Shown here: positions 42,374 to 52,008 of the stretch, piece after piece | How positions within the stretch are numbered: the first letter of the stretch is position 1 | Layout: each line of letters starts with the position of its first letter | DNA from: Achromobacter denitrificans NBRC 15125 | GTDB lineage: Bacteria > Pseudomonadota > Gammaproteobacteria > Burkholderiales > Burkholderiaceae_B | Direction of reading: 5' to 3' | Assembly (NCBI RefSeq): GCF_001571365.1 | Contig: NZ_BCTQ01000007.1 | Location: 124,001 to 188,000, forward strand | DNA: 64,000 nt | Made by a program: the position numbers and the translations under genes | Notes under the pieces: model-generated | Told to the model about the DNA's origin: nothing | What the model saw: the letters and a program-made list of their open reading frames with translations, nothing else | The model's database searches: none

Positions 42374-43174
42374 CTAGCGCGGGTGCGCTTCGAGGCCGTC
42401 GATCAAGACCTGCCGCAGGCCCCGCGAGCAGGTTTCGACGCGCCCCTGGACGCCATAGACGGCCGCCAGCGAGGCGGGCGTGATCACGTCGGCGGGAACG
42501 CCCACCGCATACAGCCGGCCGCCCTGGATCATGATCGCGCGGTCGGCGTGCTGCAGCGCCGCGTTCAGGTCGTGCAGCACGATGAGGCTGATGAGGCCGT
42601 GCTCCCGCGTTTCCTGCCGAAGCAGCCGCATGACGTGGAATTGGTAGTTCAGGTCCAGGGCCGACAGCGGCTCGTCCAGCAGCAGCACGCGCGGATGGCG
42701 CACCAGCGCCTGGGCCAGGCCCACCAGCTGCTTCTGTCCGCCCGACAGCGCGTCCAGGTAGTGCAGCGCAAGGTGCGCGATGCCCAGGCGTTCCAGCAGC
42801 CGTTCGATGGCCTGCGGGTCGGCGGACGACGCCTCGCCGCCGCTGGCCTTGGCCGCCACCAGCACCGACTCGAAGACACGCAGATGCACCGCGGCGGGCA
42901 GGCTCTGGGGCAGGTAGACCACGCGGCGGGCGCGTTCGCCGAAGCTCTGGCGGATCAGGTCCTGCCCACCCAGCGCCGCGCTGCCGGCCCGGGCGCGGAC
43001 CAGGCCCGCCAGGGCCTTGAGCAGAGTGGATTTGCCGCTGCCGTTCGGGCCGAGCAGGGCGGTGACTTCGCCGGCCTCCAGGGCGGGGATGGTCAGGCCG
43101 TGCAGTACGTCCTCGCGACCATAGCCCGCGGTCAGTCCGTTGACGGCCAGCGCGGTGTGGGCGGCTGGCGTCAT
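42374..43174 (-). CDS. ABC transporter ATPase, iron/siderophore/heme type
   Basis: A 266-residue FecE-like ATPase. Walker A is GPNGSGKST, the signature LSGGQKQL, Walker B VLLLDEPLSALD and the H-loop VLHDLNAAL. The start overlaps the permease stop by four bases. It powers the permease encoded upstream. No binding-protein gene accompanies them. Confidence 0.92.
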   Translation of the reverse strand: MTPAAHTALAVNGLTAGYGREDVLHGLTIPALEAGEVTALLGPNGSGKSTLLKALAGLVRARAGSAALGGQDLIRQSFGERARRVVYLPQSLPAAVHLRVFESVLVAAKASGGEASSADPQAIERLLERLGIAHLALHYLDALSGGQKQLVGLAQALVRHPRVLLLDEPLSALDLNYQFHVMRLLRQETREHGLISLIVLHDLNAALQHADRAIMIQGGRLYAVGVPADVITPASLAAVYGVQGRVETCSRGLRQVLIDGLEAHPR

Positions 43175-44214
43175 GGAAGCTGCCGCCGCAGCACGACCGA
43201 TACGAAGAACGGGATGCCCACCAGCGCGGTCACGATGCCGACGGGCACCACCACCCCCGGCACAAGGTTCTTGGACGCGATGGACGCCAGCGACAGGATC
43301 AACGCGCCCACCAGGGCGCTGCCCGGCAGGTAGTAGCGGTGGTCCTCGCCGAACAGCCGGCGCGCGATGTGGGGCGCCACAAGCCCGATGAAGCCTATCG
43401 TGCCGACGAAGGCGACGGCCAGCGACGACAGCAGGCTGACCCGCGCCAGCGCCGCGACGCGCACGCGCCGCACGTCCACGCCGAAGCTGGCCGCGCGGTC
43501 CTCGCCCAGGCGCAGGGCGGTCAGCTTCCAGGACTGGCGCATGGCCAGGGGCAGGGCCAGCCCGAAGGCGGCGGCCAGCACGCCCGCGGTGATCCAGCTG
43601 GAACGCGTCAGGCTGCCCATGGTCCAGAACACCAGGTTCTGCAGGGCTTCGGCGCTGGCCATGAACTGCACCAGCGATACCAGGGCGTTGAAGGTGAACA
43701 GCATGGCGATGCCGAACAGCACGACGGCCGAGGTGTTCATGCCGCCCCAGCGGGTCACGGCGTCCAGCAACAGCGCCGCCAGCAGGGCGAACAGGAAGGC
43801 GTTGCCGGCGATCAGCCAGCCCGGCGGGATGCCCGGCATGCCCAGTTGCAGCACGATGGCCAGCGAGGCGCCGAAGGCGGCCGCGGACGAGACGCCCAGG
43901 GTGAAAGGGCTGGCCAGCGGATTGTTCAGGATGGTCTGCATCTCGGCGCCCGCCAGCCCCAGGGCCATGCCCACCAGGGCGGCCATCAGCGCGGACGGCA
44001 GGCGGATGTCCCAGACGATGACCCGGGAGGTCGGGTCGGCCGCGCCGGGATCCGTCAGGGCCTGCCAGAGATCGCGCCATGGCAGGCCCGACGGTCCGAC
44101 GGTGAAGTCGGCCAGCAGCGCCAAGAAAATCGCCGCCAGCAGCAGGGCGATAAGCCCTGCCCGGCGGCGCAGGATGTGCCGGTAGGCGGCAACCGCGCTT
44201 GCGGTTGGCGGCAT
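43171..44214 (-). CDS. FecCD-family ABC permease
   Basis: A 347-residue permease with about ten helices. Family motifs include LRLPSALMAALVG-like IRLPSALMAAL, LNNPLASPFTLGVSSAAAFG, VGTIGFIGLVAPHIAR and the ATPase-contact region nearby. It imports ferric siderophores, heme or cobalamin with a periplasmic binding protein. Its ATG overlaps the cpoB stop by one base, placing it in the tol-pal transcript. Confidence 0.92.
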   Translation of the reverse strand: MPPTASAVAAYRHILRRRAGLIALLLAAIFLALLADFTVGPSGLPWRDLWQALTDPGAADPTSRVIVWDIRLPSALMAALVGMALGLAGAEMQTILNNPLASPFTLGVSSAAAFGASLAIVLQLGMPGIPPGWLIAGNAFLFALLAALLLDAVTRWGGMNTSAVVLFGIAMLFTFNALVSLVQFMASAEALQNLVFWTMGSLTRSSWITAGVLAAAFGLALPLAMRQSWKLTALRLGEDRAASFGVDVRRVRVAALARVSLLSSLAVAFVGTIGFIGLVAPHIARRLFGEDHRYYLPGSALVGALILSLASIASKNLVPGVVVPVGIVTALVGIPFFVSVVLRRQLP

Positions 44215-44903
44215 TACTGCAACAGCTGCAGCCGGCTCTTGGCCGTGCCGGCGGCCGGCGTGGTCGGGTAGTCGCGGACGATGCGCTGCAGCGTGGCCTT
44301 GGCGCCGGCGCGGTTGTTCAGCTCGATCTGGCTGCCGGCGATGACGAGCAGGGCGTCGGGCGCGCGGGCATTGTCGGGCGACTTCTGGACCATGGCGTTC
44401 AGCTGGTCGATGGCGCCCTTGAAGTCCTTCAGCGCATAGCGGCTGCTGCCCAGGTAGAACTGGGCGCTGGGCGCGAGCTGGCTGGCAGGATACAGGGCGG
44501 TGAACGCGGCCAGCGATTCGGAGGCGTCCTTGTACTGGCCCTTGCGGAACAGGTCGATCGCGCCGTCATAGGCGGCCTGTTCCTGGGGGTCGCCGGCGGA
44601 GGCGCCCGGCGGATTGGTGCTGCCGGTCGCGCCGCCCGGCTTGGCGCTGGGCTGCTGGCGCGACACCAGTTCGAGCTGGTCGCGCAGCTGGGCGACTTCC
44701 TGCTGCAGGGCCTGGATCTGGTCGGCCAATTGCAGCTTGGCGCGCTGGCTCTGCTCGTTCTGCTGTTGTACCTGCTGGCGCAGATCCAGGATGGCCCGGC
44801 GGGCCTCATCGTCGGAAAAAGCATGGGCCGGGGCCGCCAGGGCCGCAAGCACCAAGCCAGTGGCCACAATCAGAGGACGCAGGGACAGAACGTTATCGCG
44901 CAT
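44214..44903 (-). CDS. cpoB: Cell division coordinator CpoB (YbgF)
   Basis: A 229-residue periplasmic protein. Signal peptide ends near AAPAHA; residues about 25-75 form a Q-rich coiled coil (RRAILDLRQQVQQQN), and the C-terminal half carries TPR repeats (YDGAIDLFRKGQYKDA). CpoB links the Tol system to septal peptidoglycan synthesis. The start used is the ATG read from 44903. A terminator-like hairpin separates it from pal. Confidence 0.93.
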   Translation of the reverse strand: MRDNVLSLRPLIVATGLVLAALAAPAHAFSDDEARRAILDLRQQVQQQNEQSQRAKLQLADQIQALQQEVAQLRDQLELVSRQQPSAKPGGATGSTNPPGASAGDPQEQAAYDGAIDLFRKGQYKDASESLAAFTALYPASQLAPSAQFYLGSSRYALKDFKGAIDQLNAMVQKSPDNARAPDALLVIAGSQIELNNRAGAKATLQRIVRDYPTTPAAGTAKSRLQLLQ

Positions 44904-44919
44904 GAAAATTCCCGGGTAT

Positions 44920-44958
44920 AAAAACAAACGTCGGGACGGCCGGCTGACCGTCCCGACG
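44920..44958 (-). terminator. Hairpin terminator between pal and cpoB
   Basis: CGTCGGGACGG (44929-44939) pairs perfectly with CCGTCCCGACG (44948-44958) around 8 bases. Read on the minus strand it is followed by TTTGTTTTT. It would end or attenuate transcripts after pal. Confidence 0.8.
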
Positions 44959-44988
44959 CGTGGTAGGACACTCGACTATACGGAGAGT

Positions 44989-45489
44989 TTAGCGGCGATA
45001 GACGATATCGGCGCGACGGTTTTCCGCAAAGTCAGCTTCCGACGTACCGGTCGCCTTCGGCTTTTCTTTACCAAAGCTGATGGTTTCGATCTGGTTGTCG
45101 CTGACGCCCAGCAGGGTCATCATGCGGCGCACGGCGTCCGCACGGCGCTGGCCCAGGGCCAGGTTGTATTCAGCGCCGCCGCGTTCGTCGGTGTTGCCTT
45201 CGATCTTGATGGTCTGCTGCTGGTGCGAGGCCAGGTACTTGGCGTGGGTTTCGACCAGGCCGCGGTACTGATCCGACACCGTGTAGCTGTCGAAGTCAAA
45301 GTATACCGAGCGCTGTTGCGCCAGGATGCTTTGGGGGTTGAAGGGATCAAGGATCTGGCCGGAGGCCGAGGATCCTTGGCCAGCGCCTCCGCCCTGACCC
45401 GCTTTATCGTCGAGAGGGACGGAGCTGCAAGCTGCCAGCGTGGCAGCCAGAGCGGCGATGGTTAGGCTTTTGGCAATGCGCGACTTCAT
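44989..45489 (-). CDS. pal: Peptidoglycan-associated lipoprotein Pal
   Basis: A 166-residue outer-membrane lipoprotein (lipid Cys21, ATLAACSS) with an OmpA-type peptidoglycan-binding domain: YFDFDSY, GNTDERGGAEYN, LGQRRADAV and ENRRADIVY. It interacts with TolB and anchors the outer membrane. The start is the ATG read from 45489. Confidence 0.96.
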   Translation of the reverse strand: MKSRIAKSLTIAALAATLAACSSVPLDDKAGQGGGAGQGSSASGQILDPFNPQSILAQQRSVYFDFDSYTVSDQYRGLVETHAKYLASHQQQTIKIEGNTDERGGAEYNLALGQRRADAVRRMMTLLGVSDNQIETISFGKEKPKATGTSEADFAENRRADIVYRR

Positions 45490-45520
45490 GATAGTTCCTT
45501 TGCAAAGAGAGTCACACGTG

Positions 45521-46843
45521 TTATCGGGTAAATGGGCCCCAAGTCGGTTCACGTATTTCCCCGTTCAGTACCGAAAGCGTCTGCCGTACGCGGCCATCGC
45601 TCGAGACACCCGCAAGCACGCTACGGCCATTTTGGATGGCGGCGTAAAGGACTTGCATGCCATTCGGCGCAAAGCTCGGGGACTGATCGTCACGACCATC
45701 AGTCAGCAAGGTCTCGGCGCCTGAGGACAGGTTCAACGACGCGATTCGAAACGCGCCGTCGCGTCTTGCAACGTACAGCAGCGTCGATCCGTCGGGGGAA
45801 ATTCGGGGTGAGATGTTGTAACCACCATTAAACGTGAGGCGGCGTGCTTCGCCACCACTCGAGCCGGTCTGATAGATTTGCGGCCCGCCGCTGCGGTCAC
45901 TCGTAAAGATAATGGATGCCCCGTCCGGCGTAAAGCTCGGTTCGGTGTCGATGCCGGGAGAACGCGTAACTCGGGTCGGATTGGACCCGTCGGTCGCGCC
46001 AACGATGTAAATTTGCGACAAACCATCGCGGGTCAGGGCCACGGCCAGCTTGGAGCCGTCGGGCGACCAGCCGGGGGCGCTGTTGTTGCCCTTGAAGTTG
46101 GCGACGGGAGCGCGCGCGCTCGACGCCAGATTGTGCACGTACACGACGGGCTTGCCGGACTCGAAGCTCACGTAGGCCAGCTTGGAGCCGTCGGGCGACC
46201 ACGACGGGGAAATGATGGGCTCGCGCGAACGCAGCGCCACTTGCGGGTTCTGGCCGTCGGCGTCCGCCACCTGCAGTTCGTAGGTGGCGCCCTTCTTCAG
46301 CACATACGCGATACGCGTCGAGAACACGCCGCGAACGCCGGTGATCTTCTCGTAGATGCGGTCGGCGATCTGGTGGGCGACGCGGCGCAGCTCCTGCTCG
46401 GTCCCGGAGAACGCCACGCCGTCGAGCTGACCCTTCTTGACCGTGTCGGCCAGGCGGTAGCGTACGTCGTAGCGGCCGTCGGCACCGCGCGAGATGCTGC
46501 CGTAGGCGATGAAGTCCGCGCCCTTGGCGCGCCAATCGTCATGGGCAATGGGGGAGTCGACGTTCAGGCCGGAGCCGGCGGCATTGATCAGGCGGAACTG
46601 GCCCGTGCGGGTCAGGTCGGCGCGGATCACCTCGGCCAGGGCGCGGCCGTGGGTGTCGTCGACGGCAAAATCGGCGATCGCCACGGGGTACTGGGTAGCC
46701 CCAGTGCCCGAGATATCGACACGCAGCTGGGCGTGGGCGGGTTTCATGGCCATCAGGCAGGCCAGCGCCAACAGCAGCAGGCCGAGTCCATACGATCGCC
46801 AGAGAGCGAGTTGGGGTACTCGTCGGCTATAAGCGGGAGTCAT
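45521..46843 (-). CDS. tolB: Tol-Pal system periplasmic protein TolB
   Basis: A 440-residue periplasmic protein: signal peptide ending MKPAHA, an N-terminal alpha/beta domain, then a six-bladed beta-propeller with repeated xWSPDGSKLAY-type motifs (SWSPDGSKLAY, GWSPDGSKLAV, SFTPDGASIIF, RISPDGSTLLY). The ATG read from 46843 is preceded by AGGAGA. It binds Pal at the outer membrane. Confidence 0.96.
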   Translation of the reverse strand: MTPAYSRRVPQLALWRSYGLGLLLLALACLMAMKPAHAQLRVDISGTGATQYPVAIADFAVDDTHGRALAEVIRADLTRTGQFRLINAAGSGLNVDSPIAHDDWRAKGADFIAYGSISRGADGRYDVRYRLADTVKKGQLDGVAFSGTEQELRRVAHQIADRIYEKITGVRGVFSTRIAYVLKKGATYELQVADADGQNPQVALRSREPIISPSWSPDGSKLAYVSFESGKPVVYVHNLASSARAPVANFKGNNSAPGWSPDGSKLAVALTRDGLSQIYIVGATDGSNPTRVTRSPGIDTEPSFTPDGASIIFTSDRSGGPQIYQTGSSGGEARRLTFNGGYNISPRISPDGSTLLYVARRDGAFRIASLNLSSGAETLLTDGRDDQSPSFAPNGMQVLYAAIQNGRSVLAGVSSDGRVRQTLSVLNGEIREPTWGPFTR

Positions 46844-46859
46844 ATTCTTCAATCTCCTG

Positions 46860-47981
46860 TCAATCATACATTCTGTACACAACGTCAATAATGGGTTCGT
46901 AGCGGCCCGTCGAGGGCTTCGGGAAGGGGTTGCAGCGGCGGATGCCCGTCTCGACCGCGCGGTCGAAGCCTGCATTGCCCGAAGAACTGGTCAAGGTCAC
47001 GCCATTGACCTTCCCGTCGGAACCTAACTGTACCCGGTATTGTGCCGTGGGATTTTCCGATCCGCTGCGAGGCGGGGGCGGATACGCCACCCCGGGCTGC
47101 ACGCAAGCGCGGACCTTGGCGCCGTAGCCGCTGTCGCGGCCGCCGCCCGCCTGGTTGCGGTCGGCCGTGCCGCCAGGGATGCCGGCGGCGCCCATGGCGT
47201 CATTGCGGAATGCGTCCTTCAGCGCCTTGTCGGCGGCCGCCTTCTTGGCGGCTTCTTCCTTGGCCTTCTTCTCGGCAGCCGCCTTCTTCTCGGCGGCAGC
47301 CTTCTCGGCCGCGGCTTTTTCCTCGGCAGCCTTCTCCGCGGCCGCCTTTTCGGCAGCCGCCTTCTCGGCGGCGGCCTTCTTGGCGGCGTCGTCCTTGGCC
47401 TTTTTCTCGGCGGCGGCCTTGTCGGCGGCGGCTTTCTCGGCCGCGGCCTTCTCGGCGGCAGCCTTTTCGGCGGCCTGGCGTTCCTGTTCCAGGCGCTTCT
47501 TCTCTTTCAGCTCGGCCTGCTTGCGCTCTTCCTCCAGGCGCGCCTTTTCCTTGGCGGCTTCGGCGGCCTGGCGTGCCTTTTCCTCCGCTTCGCGCTTCTT
47601 CTTGGCTTCCTGAAGCGCGATTTCGGGGTCGACCTCTTCGGCCTTGGGCTGGGCCACGGGTTCCGGCTTGGGCGGAGGGGGCGGCGGCGGGGGCGGCTCG
47701 GGCGCCTTCTCGGGCTCGGGCTCGGGTTTCGGCTCCGGCTTGGGCTGCGGCTTGGGTTGTTCGGGTTCGGGCGTGGGCGGAGGCGAGACGGGTGAATTGC
47801 CGTCGGCCCAGAGTTCCACCTGGACGGGGCCGGGGTTCTCCGAGCGCCAGTTCACGCCAAAGATCAGGACGATCAGCAGCAGCACGTGCACCGCGACGGC
47901 CAGGATCAAAGCCTTGCGATTGTCGTGGTTGGGCGGGGGGGCCGGGGGGCCGCTGCGATGTCGAATAATGGGTGGCGTCAT
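46860..47981 (-). CDS. tolA: Tol-Pal system protein TolA
   Basis: A 373-residue inner-membrane protein. One helix lies at about 24-43 (LILAVAVHVLLLIVL); a proline/glutamate-rich linker follows at about 63-110 and then a long lysine/alanine/glutamate coiled-coil rod at about 120-260 with KAAAEKAAAE repeats. The C-terminal domain (VRACVQPGVAYPPPP to VVYRMYD) is of the TonB/TolA_bind type. It transmits TolQR energy to the outer membrane. Confidence 0.95.
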   Translation of the reverse strand: MTPPIIRHRSGPPAPPPNHDNRKALILAVAVHVLLLIVLIFGVNWRSENPGPVQVELWADGNSPVSPPPTPEPEQPKPQPKPEPKPEPEPEKAPEPPPPPPPPPKPEPVAQPKAEEVDPEIALQEAKKKREAEEKARQAAEAAKEKARLEEERKQAELKEKKRLEQERQAAEKAAAEKAAAEKAAADKAAAEKKAKDDAAKKAAAEKAAAEKAAAEKAAEEKAAAEKAAAEKKAAAEKKAKEEAAKKAAADKALKDAFRNDAMGAAGIPGGTADRNQAGGGRDSGYGAKVRACVQPGVAYPPPPRSGSENPTAQYRVQLGSDGKVNGVTLTSSSGNAGFDRAVETGIRRCNPFPKPSTGRYEPIIDVVYRMYD

Positions 47982-48020
47982 GAGCGTTGCATGCCGGCGG
48001 CGCCGGCGGAAGGCGTCGCG

Positions 48021-48479
48021 TTAGCGTTTTTTCGCGGGAGCGGGCTGGGAGGCGCCGGAGGATTGGTCCACCAGCAGACCCAGGCGGGTGATGCCGTTGG
48101 TGCGCAATTCATCCATGACCTTCACTACCGTCTCGTACGGCACCTTGCCGTCGGCGGCGATGACCACCGGCGTTTCGGCCGTAATGCGCGAGCGCACCTG
48201 CGCCACCAGCTCGGGGCGCGCGATGTCCTGCGGCGTGGCGCCGGGTTCGCGCATGCGCAGGGCGAGCTTGCCGTCTTCCGAAATCTGGACTTCGAGCGGC
48301 TTGACCGGCACCTCGGAGGCGGCGCCTACCGAAGGCAGCTGGATCAGGCCGGGCGTGATGAGGGGCGCGGTCACCATGAAGATGACCAGCAGCACCAGCA
48401 TCACGTCGATGTACGGCACCACGTTGATGTCGGCCTTCATGCGGCGGCCGGACCTGCCGCGTGAGCTTACCGAGGGCAT
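48021..48479 (-). CDS. tolR: Tol-Pal system protein TolR
   Basis: A 152-residue ExbD/TolR protein with one N-terminal helix carrying the proton-channel aspartate, Asp25 in VVPYIDVMLVLLVIF, and a periplasmic domain. The start overlaps the tolQ stop by one base. It pairs with TolQ as the proton-driven motor. Confidence 0.96.
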   Translation of the reverse strand: MPSVSSRGRSGRRMKADINVVPYIDVMLVLLVIFMVTAPLITPGLIQLPSVGAASEVPVKPLEVQISEDGKLALRMREPGATPQDIARPELVAQVRSRITAETPVVIAADGKVPYETVVKVMDELRTNGITRLGLLVDQSSGASQPAPAKKR

Positions 48480-49159
48480 TAGCGCACCTGCCGTTGCAGA
48501 ATGTTCAGGAACTCATCGACGAAGCTGTCGAAACGGATCGAAATGCGGTCGATGTCGTTCGTGAAGCGGTTATAGGCGACCACGGCCGGGATGGCGGCGA
48601 ACAGGCCGATGGCGGTGGCGATCAGCGCTTCCGCGATGCCGGGGGCCACCGAGGCCAGCGTGGCCTGCTGCATGTTCGACAGGCCGATGAAGGCGTGCAT
48701 GATCCCCCAGACCGTGCCCAGCAGGCCGATGTAGGGGGAAACCGAGCCGGCGGAGGCCAGGAAGTTCAGGTGCGATTCCAGCGCGTCCATTTCGCGCTGG
48801 TAGGCAGCGCGCATGGCGCGGCGCGGGCCGTCCAGCAGGGCGGTGGCGTCGCCCGTGGCGTTGCCGCGGCGGGCCTTCAGGAATTCGGTCATGCCGGCGT
48901 CGAAGATGCGCGCCAGGGCGCCTTGTTCGTCGCGGCGCGAGGCCACGGCCTGTTGCAGCATGGACAGGTCGCCGCCCGACCAGAAATCGTCTTCGAAACG
49001 GCGGGTCTGGGCATGGGCGCGCTTGATGGCCAGGCGCTTGGCGAAGATGTAGGTCCAGGACATGATCGAGATGCCCAACAGCATCAGCATGATCAGCTGG
49101 ACCGGCACGCTGGCGTGGGAGATCAGCGAAAGCAACGACATGTCGTTGGTGACTTGCAT
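48479..49159 (-). CDS. tolQ: Tol-Pal system protein TolQ
   Basis: A 226-residue MotA/TolQ/ExbB protein with three helices. The conserved channel-lining segments GLLGTVWGIMHAF and ALIATAIGLFAAIPAVVAYN are present. It forms the proton channel with TolR. It lies 2 bases downstream of ybgC. Confidence 0.96.
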   Translation of the reverse strand: MQVTNDMSLLSLISHASVPVQLIMLMLLGISIMSWTYIFAKRLAIKRAHAQTRRFEDDFWSGGDLSMLQQAVASRRDEQGALARIFDAGMTEFLKARRGNATGDATALLDGPRRAMRAAYQREMDALESHLNFLASAGSVSPYIGLLGTVWGIMHAFIGLSNMQQATLASVAPGIAEALIATAIGLFAAIPAVVAYNRFTNDIDRISIRFDSFVDEFLNILQRQVR

Positions 49160-49161
49160 GG

Positions 49162-49584
49162 TTATTCCTGAATGAATTCCAGTTTGGCGCGAACGTCAGC
49201 CGGCAACTCCGCCGGCCGCATGTGAATGGCATCGACGCAGCAGACTTGGATGTTGCCTTCGGCAAGCAGTTCCCCGTCGCGCTCCGCGCGCTGCGCGAAG
49301 TGTATCGAAGCGCGGCCCAGTCGTGTGACCCGGCTGCGTATGGTAAGCAAATCGTCCAGTCGAGCCGGCTTCCGGTAGGACATGTCCAGCGCGCGGACGA
49401 CGAACAGCCGCTGCTCGCTGGCGGCCAGTCCTGACTGGTTGACCCCCAGGTCGCGCAGCCATTCGGTGCGTGCGCGCTCCAGGAATTTCAAATAGTTGGC
49501 GTAGAAAACCACTCCGCCTGCGTCCGTGTCTTCATAGTAGACACGGACTTGCAGGACGGATTCGAGGGACTTCGGGTCGGTCAC
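49162..49584 (-). CDS. ybgC: Tol-Pal system-associated acyl-CoA thioesterase YbgC
   Basis: A 140-residue 4HBT hotdog-fold thioesterase. The catalytic signature is VYYEDTDAGGVVFYANYLKFLERARTE in pieces (YEDTDAGGVV, with the active aspartate). It starts at a GTG read from 49584 (MTDPKSLESVL). First gene of the tol-pal operon, as in E. coli. A small palindrome GTAGTTACTAC lies just upstream at 49627-49637. Confidence 0.93.
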   Translation of the reverse strand: MTDPKSLESVLQVRVYYEDTDAGGVVFYANYLKFLERARTEWLRDLGVNQSGLAASEQRLFVVRALDMSYRKPARLDDLLTIRSRVTRLGRASIHFAQRAERDGELLAEGNIQVCCVDAIHMRPAELPADVRAKLEFIQE

Positions 49585-49642
49585 GATACGGATAGGCAGA
49601 TTTCGGGGTCGGGACGCGGGAAGTCCGTAGTTACTACAAGGT

Positions 49643-51370
49643 TTACAGGGTGTCGAGTTTCGTCAGCACGGCTTCAAGCGCGGACTCTACCGGAATCTTG
49701 GCCGCTTCGGTTTCCCGACGGGCCTGCAATTCCACCACACCATCGTTAAGCCCGCGTTCTCCAACTGTTACACGCAGGGGCGCGCCGATCAATTCCCACT
49801 CGGCGAACATCACGCCCGGGCGGGCATCGCGGTCGTCCAGCATGACGTCGACGCCGCGCGCCAGCAGGGATTCGTAGAGCTTCTGGGCGGTGTCACGCAC
49901 CGTTTCACTTTTGCCCCAGCCCACCGGGCAGATCACCACCTCGAACGGCGCGATCGCGCGGGGCCAGATGATGCCGCGGGCGTCGTGGTTCTGTTCGATG
50001 GCAGCACCCACGATGCGGGTCACGCCGATGCCGTAGCAGCCCATTTCCAGCACCGCCGGCTTGCCGGTTTCGTCCAGGAAGGTGGCCTTGAGGGCTTCCG
50101 AGTACTTTTTGCCCAGGTAGAAGACGTGGCCCACTTCGATGCCGCGCTGGATCGACAGGGTGCCCTTGCCGTCCGGGGAGGGATCGCCGGCGACGACGTT
50201 GCGCAGGTCGGCCACCAGTTCGGGCTCGGGCAGGTCGCGGCCCCAGTTCACGCCCTGAATGTGGAAGTCTTCCTTGTTCGCGCCGCAGACGAAGTCGGCC
50301 ATGTTGGCCACGGTGCGGTCGGCGACGACGCGCACCGGACGGGCGGTCTTGACCGGGCCCAGGTAGCCGGGCTTGCAGCCGAAGTGCTCGACGATCTCGG
50401 TTTCCGTGGCGAAGCGGAAGCCGGCCAGGCCGGGCAGCTTGCCCGCCTTGATTTCATTGAGCTCGTGGTCGCCGCGCAGCAGCAGCAGCCAGATTTCCGC
50501 GCCCTTCTCACCGTCGGTGGCCAGCACGATGGATTTGATCGTGCGCTCCAGCGGCAGGCCCAGCAATTGGGCCACGTCCTCGCACTTGGCCGCGCCCGGC
50601 GTGGGCACGTCGGCCATGGCCTGGGTGGCTTCGCCGCGCGTGGCGTACAGGGCGGGCGCCTCGGCCAGCTCGATGTTGGCCGCGTAGTCGGAGTCGGCGT
50701 TGTAGACCAGCAGGTCTTCGCCGGTGTCGGCGATCACCTGGAATTCATGGCTGCGGGTGCCGCCGATCGAGCCGGTGTCGGCCGCCACCGCGCGGAATTC
50801 CAGGCCCAGGCGGCCGAAAATGCGCATGTAGGCGTCGAACATGATGTCGTAGCTGCGCTGGGCGCCGGCTTCGTCGCGGTCGAAGGAGTAGGCATCCTTC
50901 ATGGTGAATTCGCGGCCGCGCATCAGGCCGAAGCGGGGGCGGCGCTCATCCCGGAACTTGGTCTGGATGTGATAGAAGTTCACCGGCAGCTGGCGGTAGC
51001 TGTGGATTTCATTGCGGGCGATGTCCGTAATGACTTCCTCGGACGTGGGCTGCAGCACGAAATCGCGCTGGTGCCGGTCCTTGATGCGCAGCAGCTCGGC
51101 GCCGTACTGTTCCCAGCGCCCCGATTCCTGCCAGAGCTCGGCGGGCTGGACTACCGGCATCAGCAGCTCGATGGCGCCCGCGGCGTTCATTTCTTCCCGG
51201 ACGATGGCTTCCACCTTGCGGATGACCTTCAGTCCCAGGGGCATGTAGGTGTAGATGCCGCCCGCGAGCTTGCGGATCATGCCGGCCCGGGTCATCAGCT
51301 GATGGCTGGCGACTTCGGCCTCGGAGGGGGCTTCTTTGAGGGTGTTGATGTGGTAGTTGGATGCGCGCAT
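49643..51370 (-). CDS. proS: Prolyl-tRNA synthetase (bacterial type)
   Basis: A 575-residue class II synthetase that charges tRNA-Pro. Motif 2 ([21 protein letters not shown], in parts) and motif 3 ([13 protein letters not shown]) are clear, an editing (INS) insertion occupies about 220-400, and the C-terminal anticodon-binding domain has [21 protein letters not shown] segments. Normal length. The start is the ATG read from 51370. Confidence 0.97.
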   Translation of the reverse strand: MRASNYHINTLKEAPSEAEVASHQLMTRAGMIRKLAGGIYTYMPLGLKVIRKVEAIVREEMNAAGAIELLMPVVQPAELWQESGRWEQYGAELLRIKDRHQRDFVLQPTSEEVITDIARNEIHSYRQLPVNFYHIQTKFRDERRPRFGLMRGREFTMKDAYSFDRDEAGAQRSYDIMFDAYMRIFGRLGLEFRAVAADTGSIGGTRSHEFQVIADTGEDLLVYNADSDYAANIELAEAPALYATRGEATQAMADVPTPGAAKCEDVAQLLGLPLERTIKSIVLATDGEKGAEIWLLLLRGDHELNEIKAGKLPGLAGFRFATETEIVEHFGCKPGYLGPVKTARPVRVVADRTVANMADFVCGANKEDFHIQGVNWGRDLPEPELVADLRNVVAGDPSPDGKGTLSIQRGIEVGHVFYLGKKYSEALKATFLDETGKPAVLEMGCYGIGVTRIVGAAIEQNHDARGIIWPRAIAPFEVVICPVGWGKSETVRDTAQKLYESLLARGVDVMLDDRDARPGVMFAEWELIGAPLRVTVGERGLNDGVVELQARRETEAAKIPVESALEAVLTKLDTL

Positions 51371-51371
51371 G

Positions 51372-51399
51372 TTTAAAGGTGGCAGCAGATACGTATAAT
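51372..51399 (+). promoter_or_regulatory. Possible rppH promoter
   Basis: TATAAT at 51394-51399 with TTTAAA at 51372-51377, 16 bases apart, in the 65-base gap shared with divergent proS. The -35 element is weak. Confidence 0.4.
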
Positions 51400-51435
51400 C
51401 GACCGTAATTGTATTGAATTCGGTGGGGGTGGCCC

Positions 51436-52008
51436 ATGCTTGACCGCGAAGGCTACCGCCCCAATGTCGGCATCATTCTCGTCAACGGTAGAAACGAGGT
51501 CTTTTGGGGCAAGCGTATCAGGGAACATGCATGGCAGTTCCCCCAGGGCGGCATCAAATATGGCGAAAGCCCGGTGCAGGCCATGTATCGCGAACTCCAT
51601 GAAGAGGTGGGCCTGAAGCCCGAGCATGTCCGTATTTTGGGGCGTACACGCGATTGGTTACGTTATAACGTGCCCGATCACTTCGTCCGGCGTGAGTGGC
51701 GCGGCCACTATAAAGGACAAAAACAGATTTGGTTCTTGTTGCGCCTGGTCGGACGTGACAGCGACGTTTGCTTGCGCGCGACGCAGCATCCGGAATTCGA
51801 TGCCTGGCGCTGGAGCCAGTATTGGGTGCCCCTGGATGCCGTGATCGAGTTCAAGCGCGACGTCTATACCCAGGCGTTGAACGAGTTGTCGGCTATCCTC
51901 TTTCGGCGTCACCACGAAACTCGCTACTTGCGCCAGCGGGTGCACGGACAGCGGGCGGCAGAGAATTTGCCCGAAGGAACGGACGGTCATGCGCATATTG
52001 TTGGTTGA
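51436..52008 (+). CDS. rppH: RNA pyrophosphohydrolase
   Basis: A 190-residue Nudix enzyme that converts 5'-triphosphate mRNA ends to monophosphates and triggers decay. The Nudix box [22 protein letters not shown] is split here as GGIKYGES and RELHEEVGL; the N-terminal [13 protein letters not shown] is typical of RppH. The C-terminal tail overlaps the start of the response regulator gene by 20 bases. It is divergent from proS. Confidence 0.95.
   Translation: MLDREGYRPNVGIILVNGRNEVFWGKRIREHAWQFPQGGIKYGESPVQAMYRELHEEVGLKPEHVRILGRTRDWLRYNVPDHFVRREWRGHYKGQKQIWFLLRLVGRDSDVCLRATQHPEFDAWRWSQYWVPLDAVIEFKRDVYTQALNELSAILFRRHHETRYLRQRVHGQRAAENLPEGTDGHAHIVG

Noticed and set aside
47155-47613. Repeat-rich Ala/Ser/Phe plus-strand frames opposite tolA
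   Set aside because: They mirror the lysine/alanine/glutamate rod codons of TolA; the DNA repeats come from the coiled coil and are not CRISPR or a mobile element.
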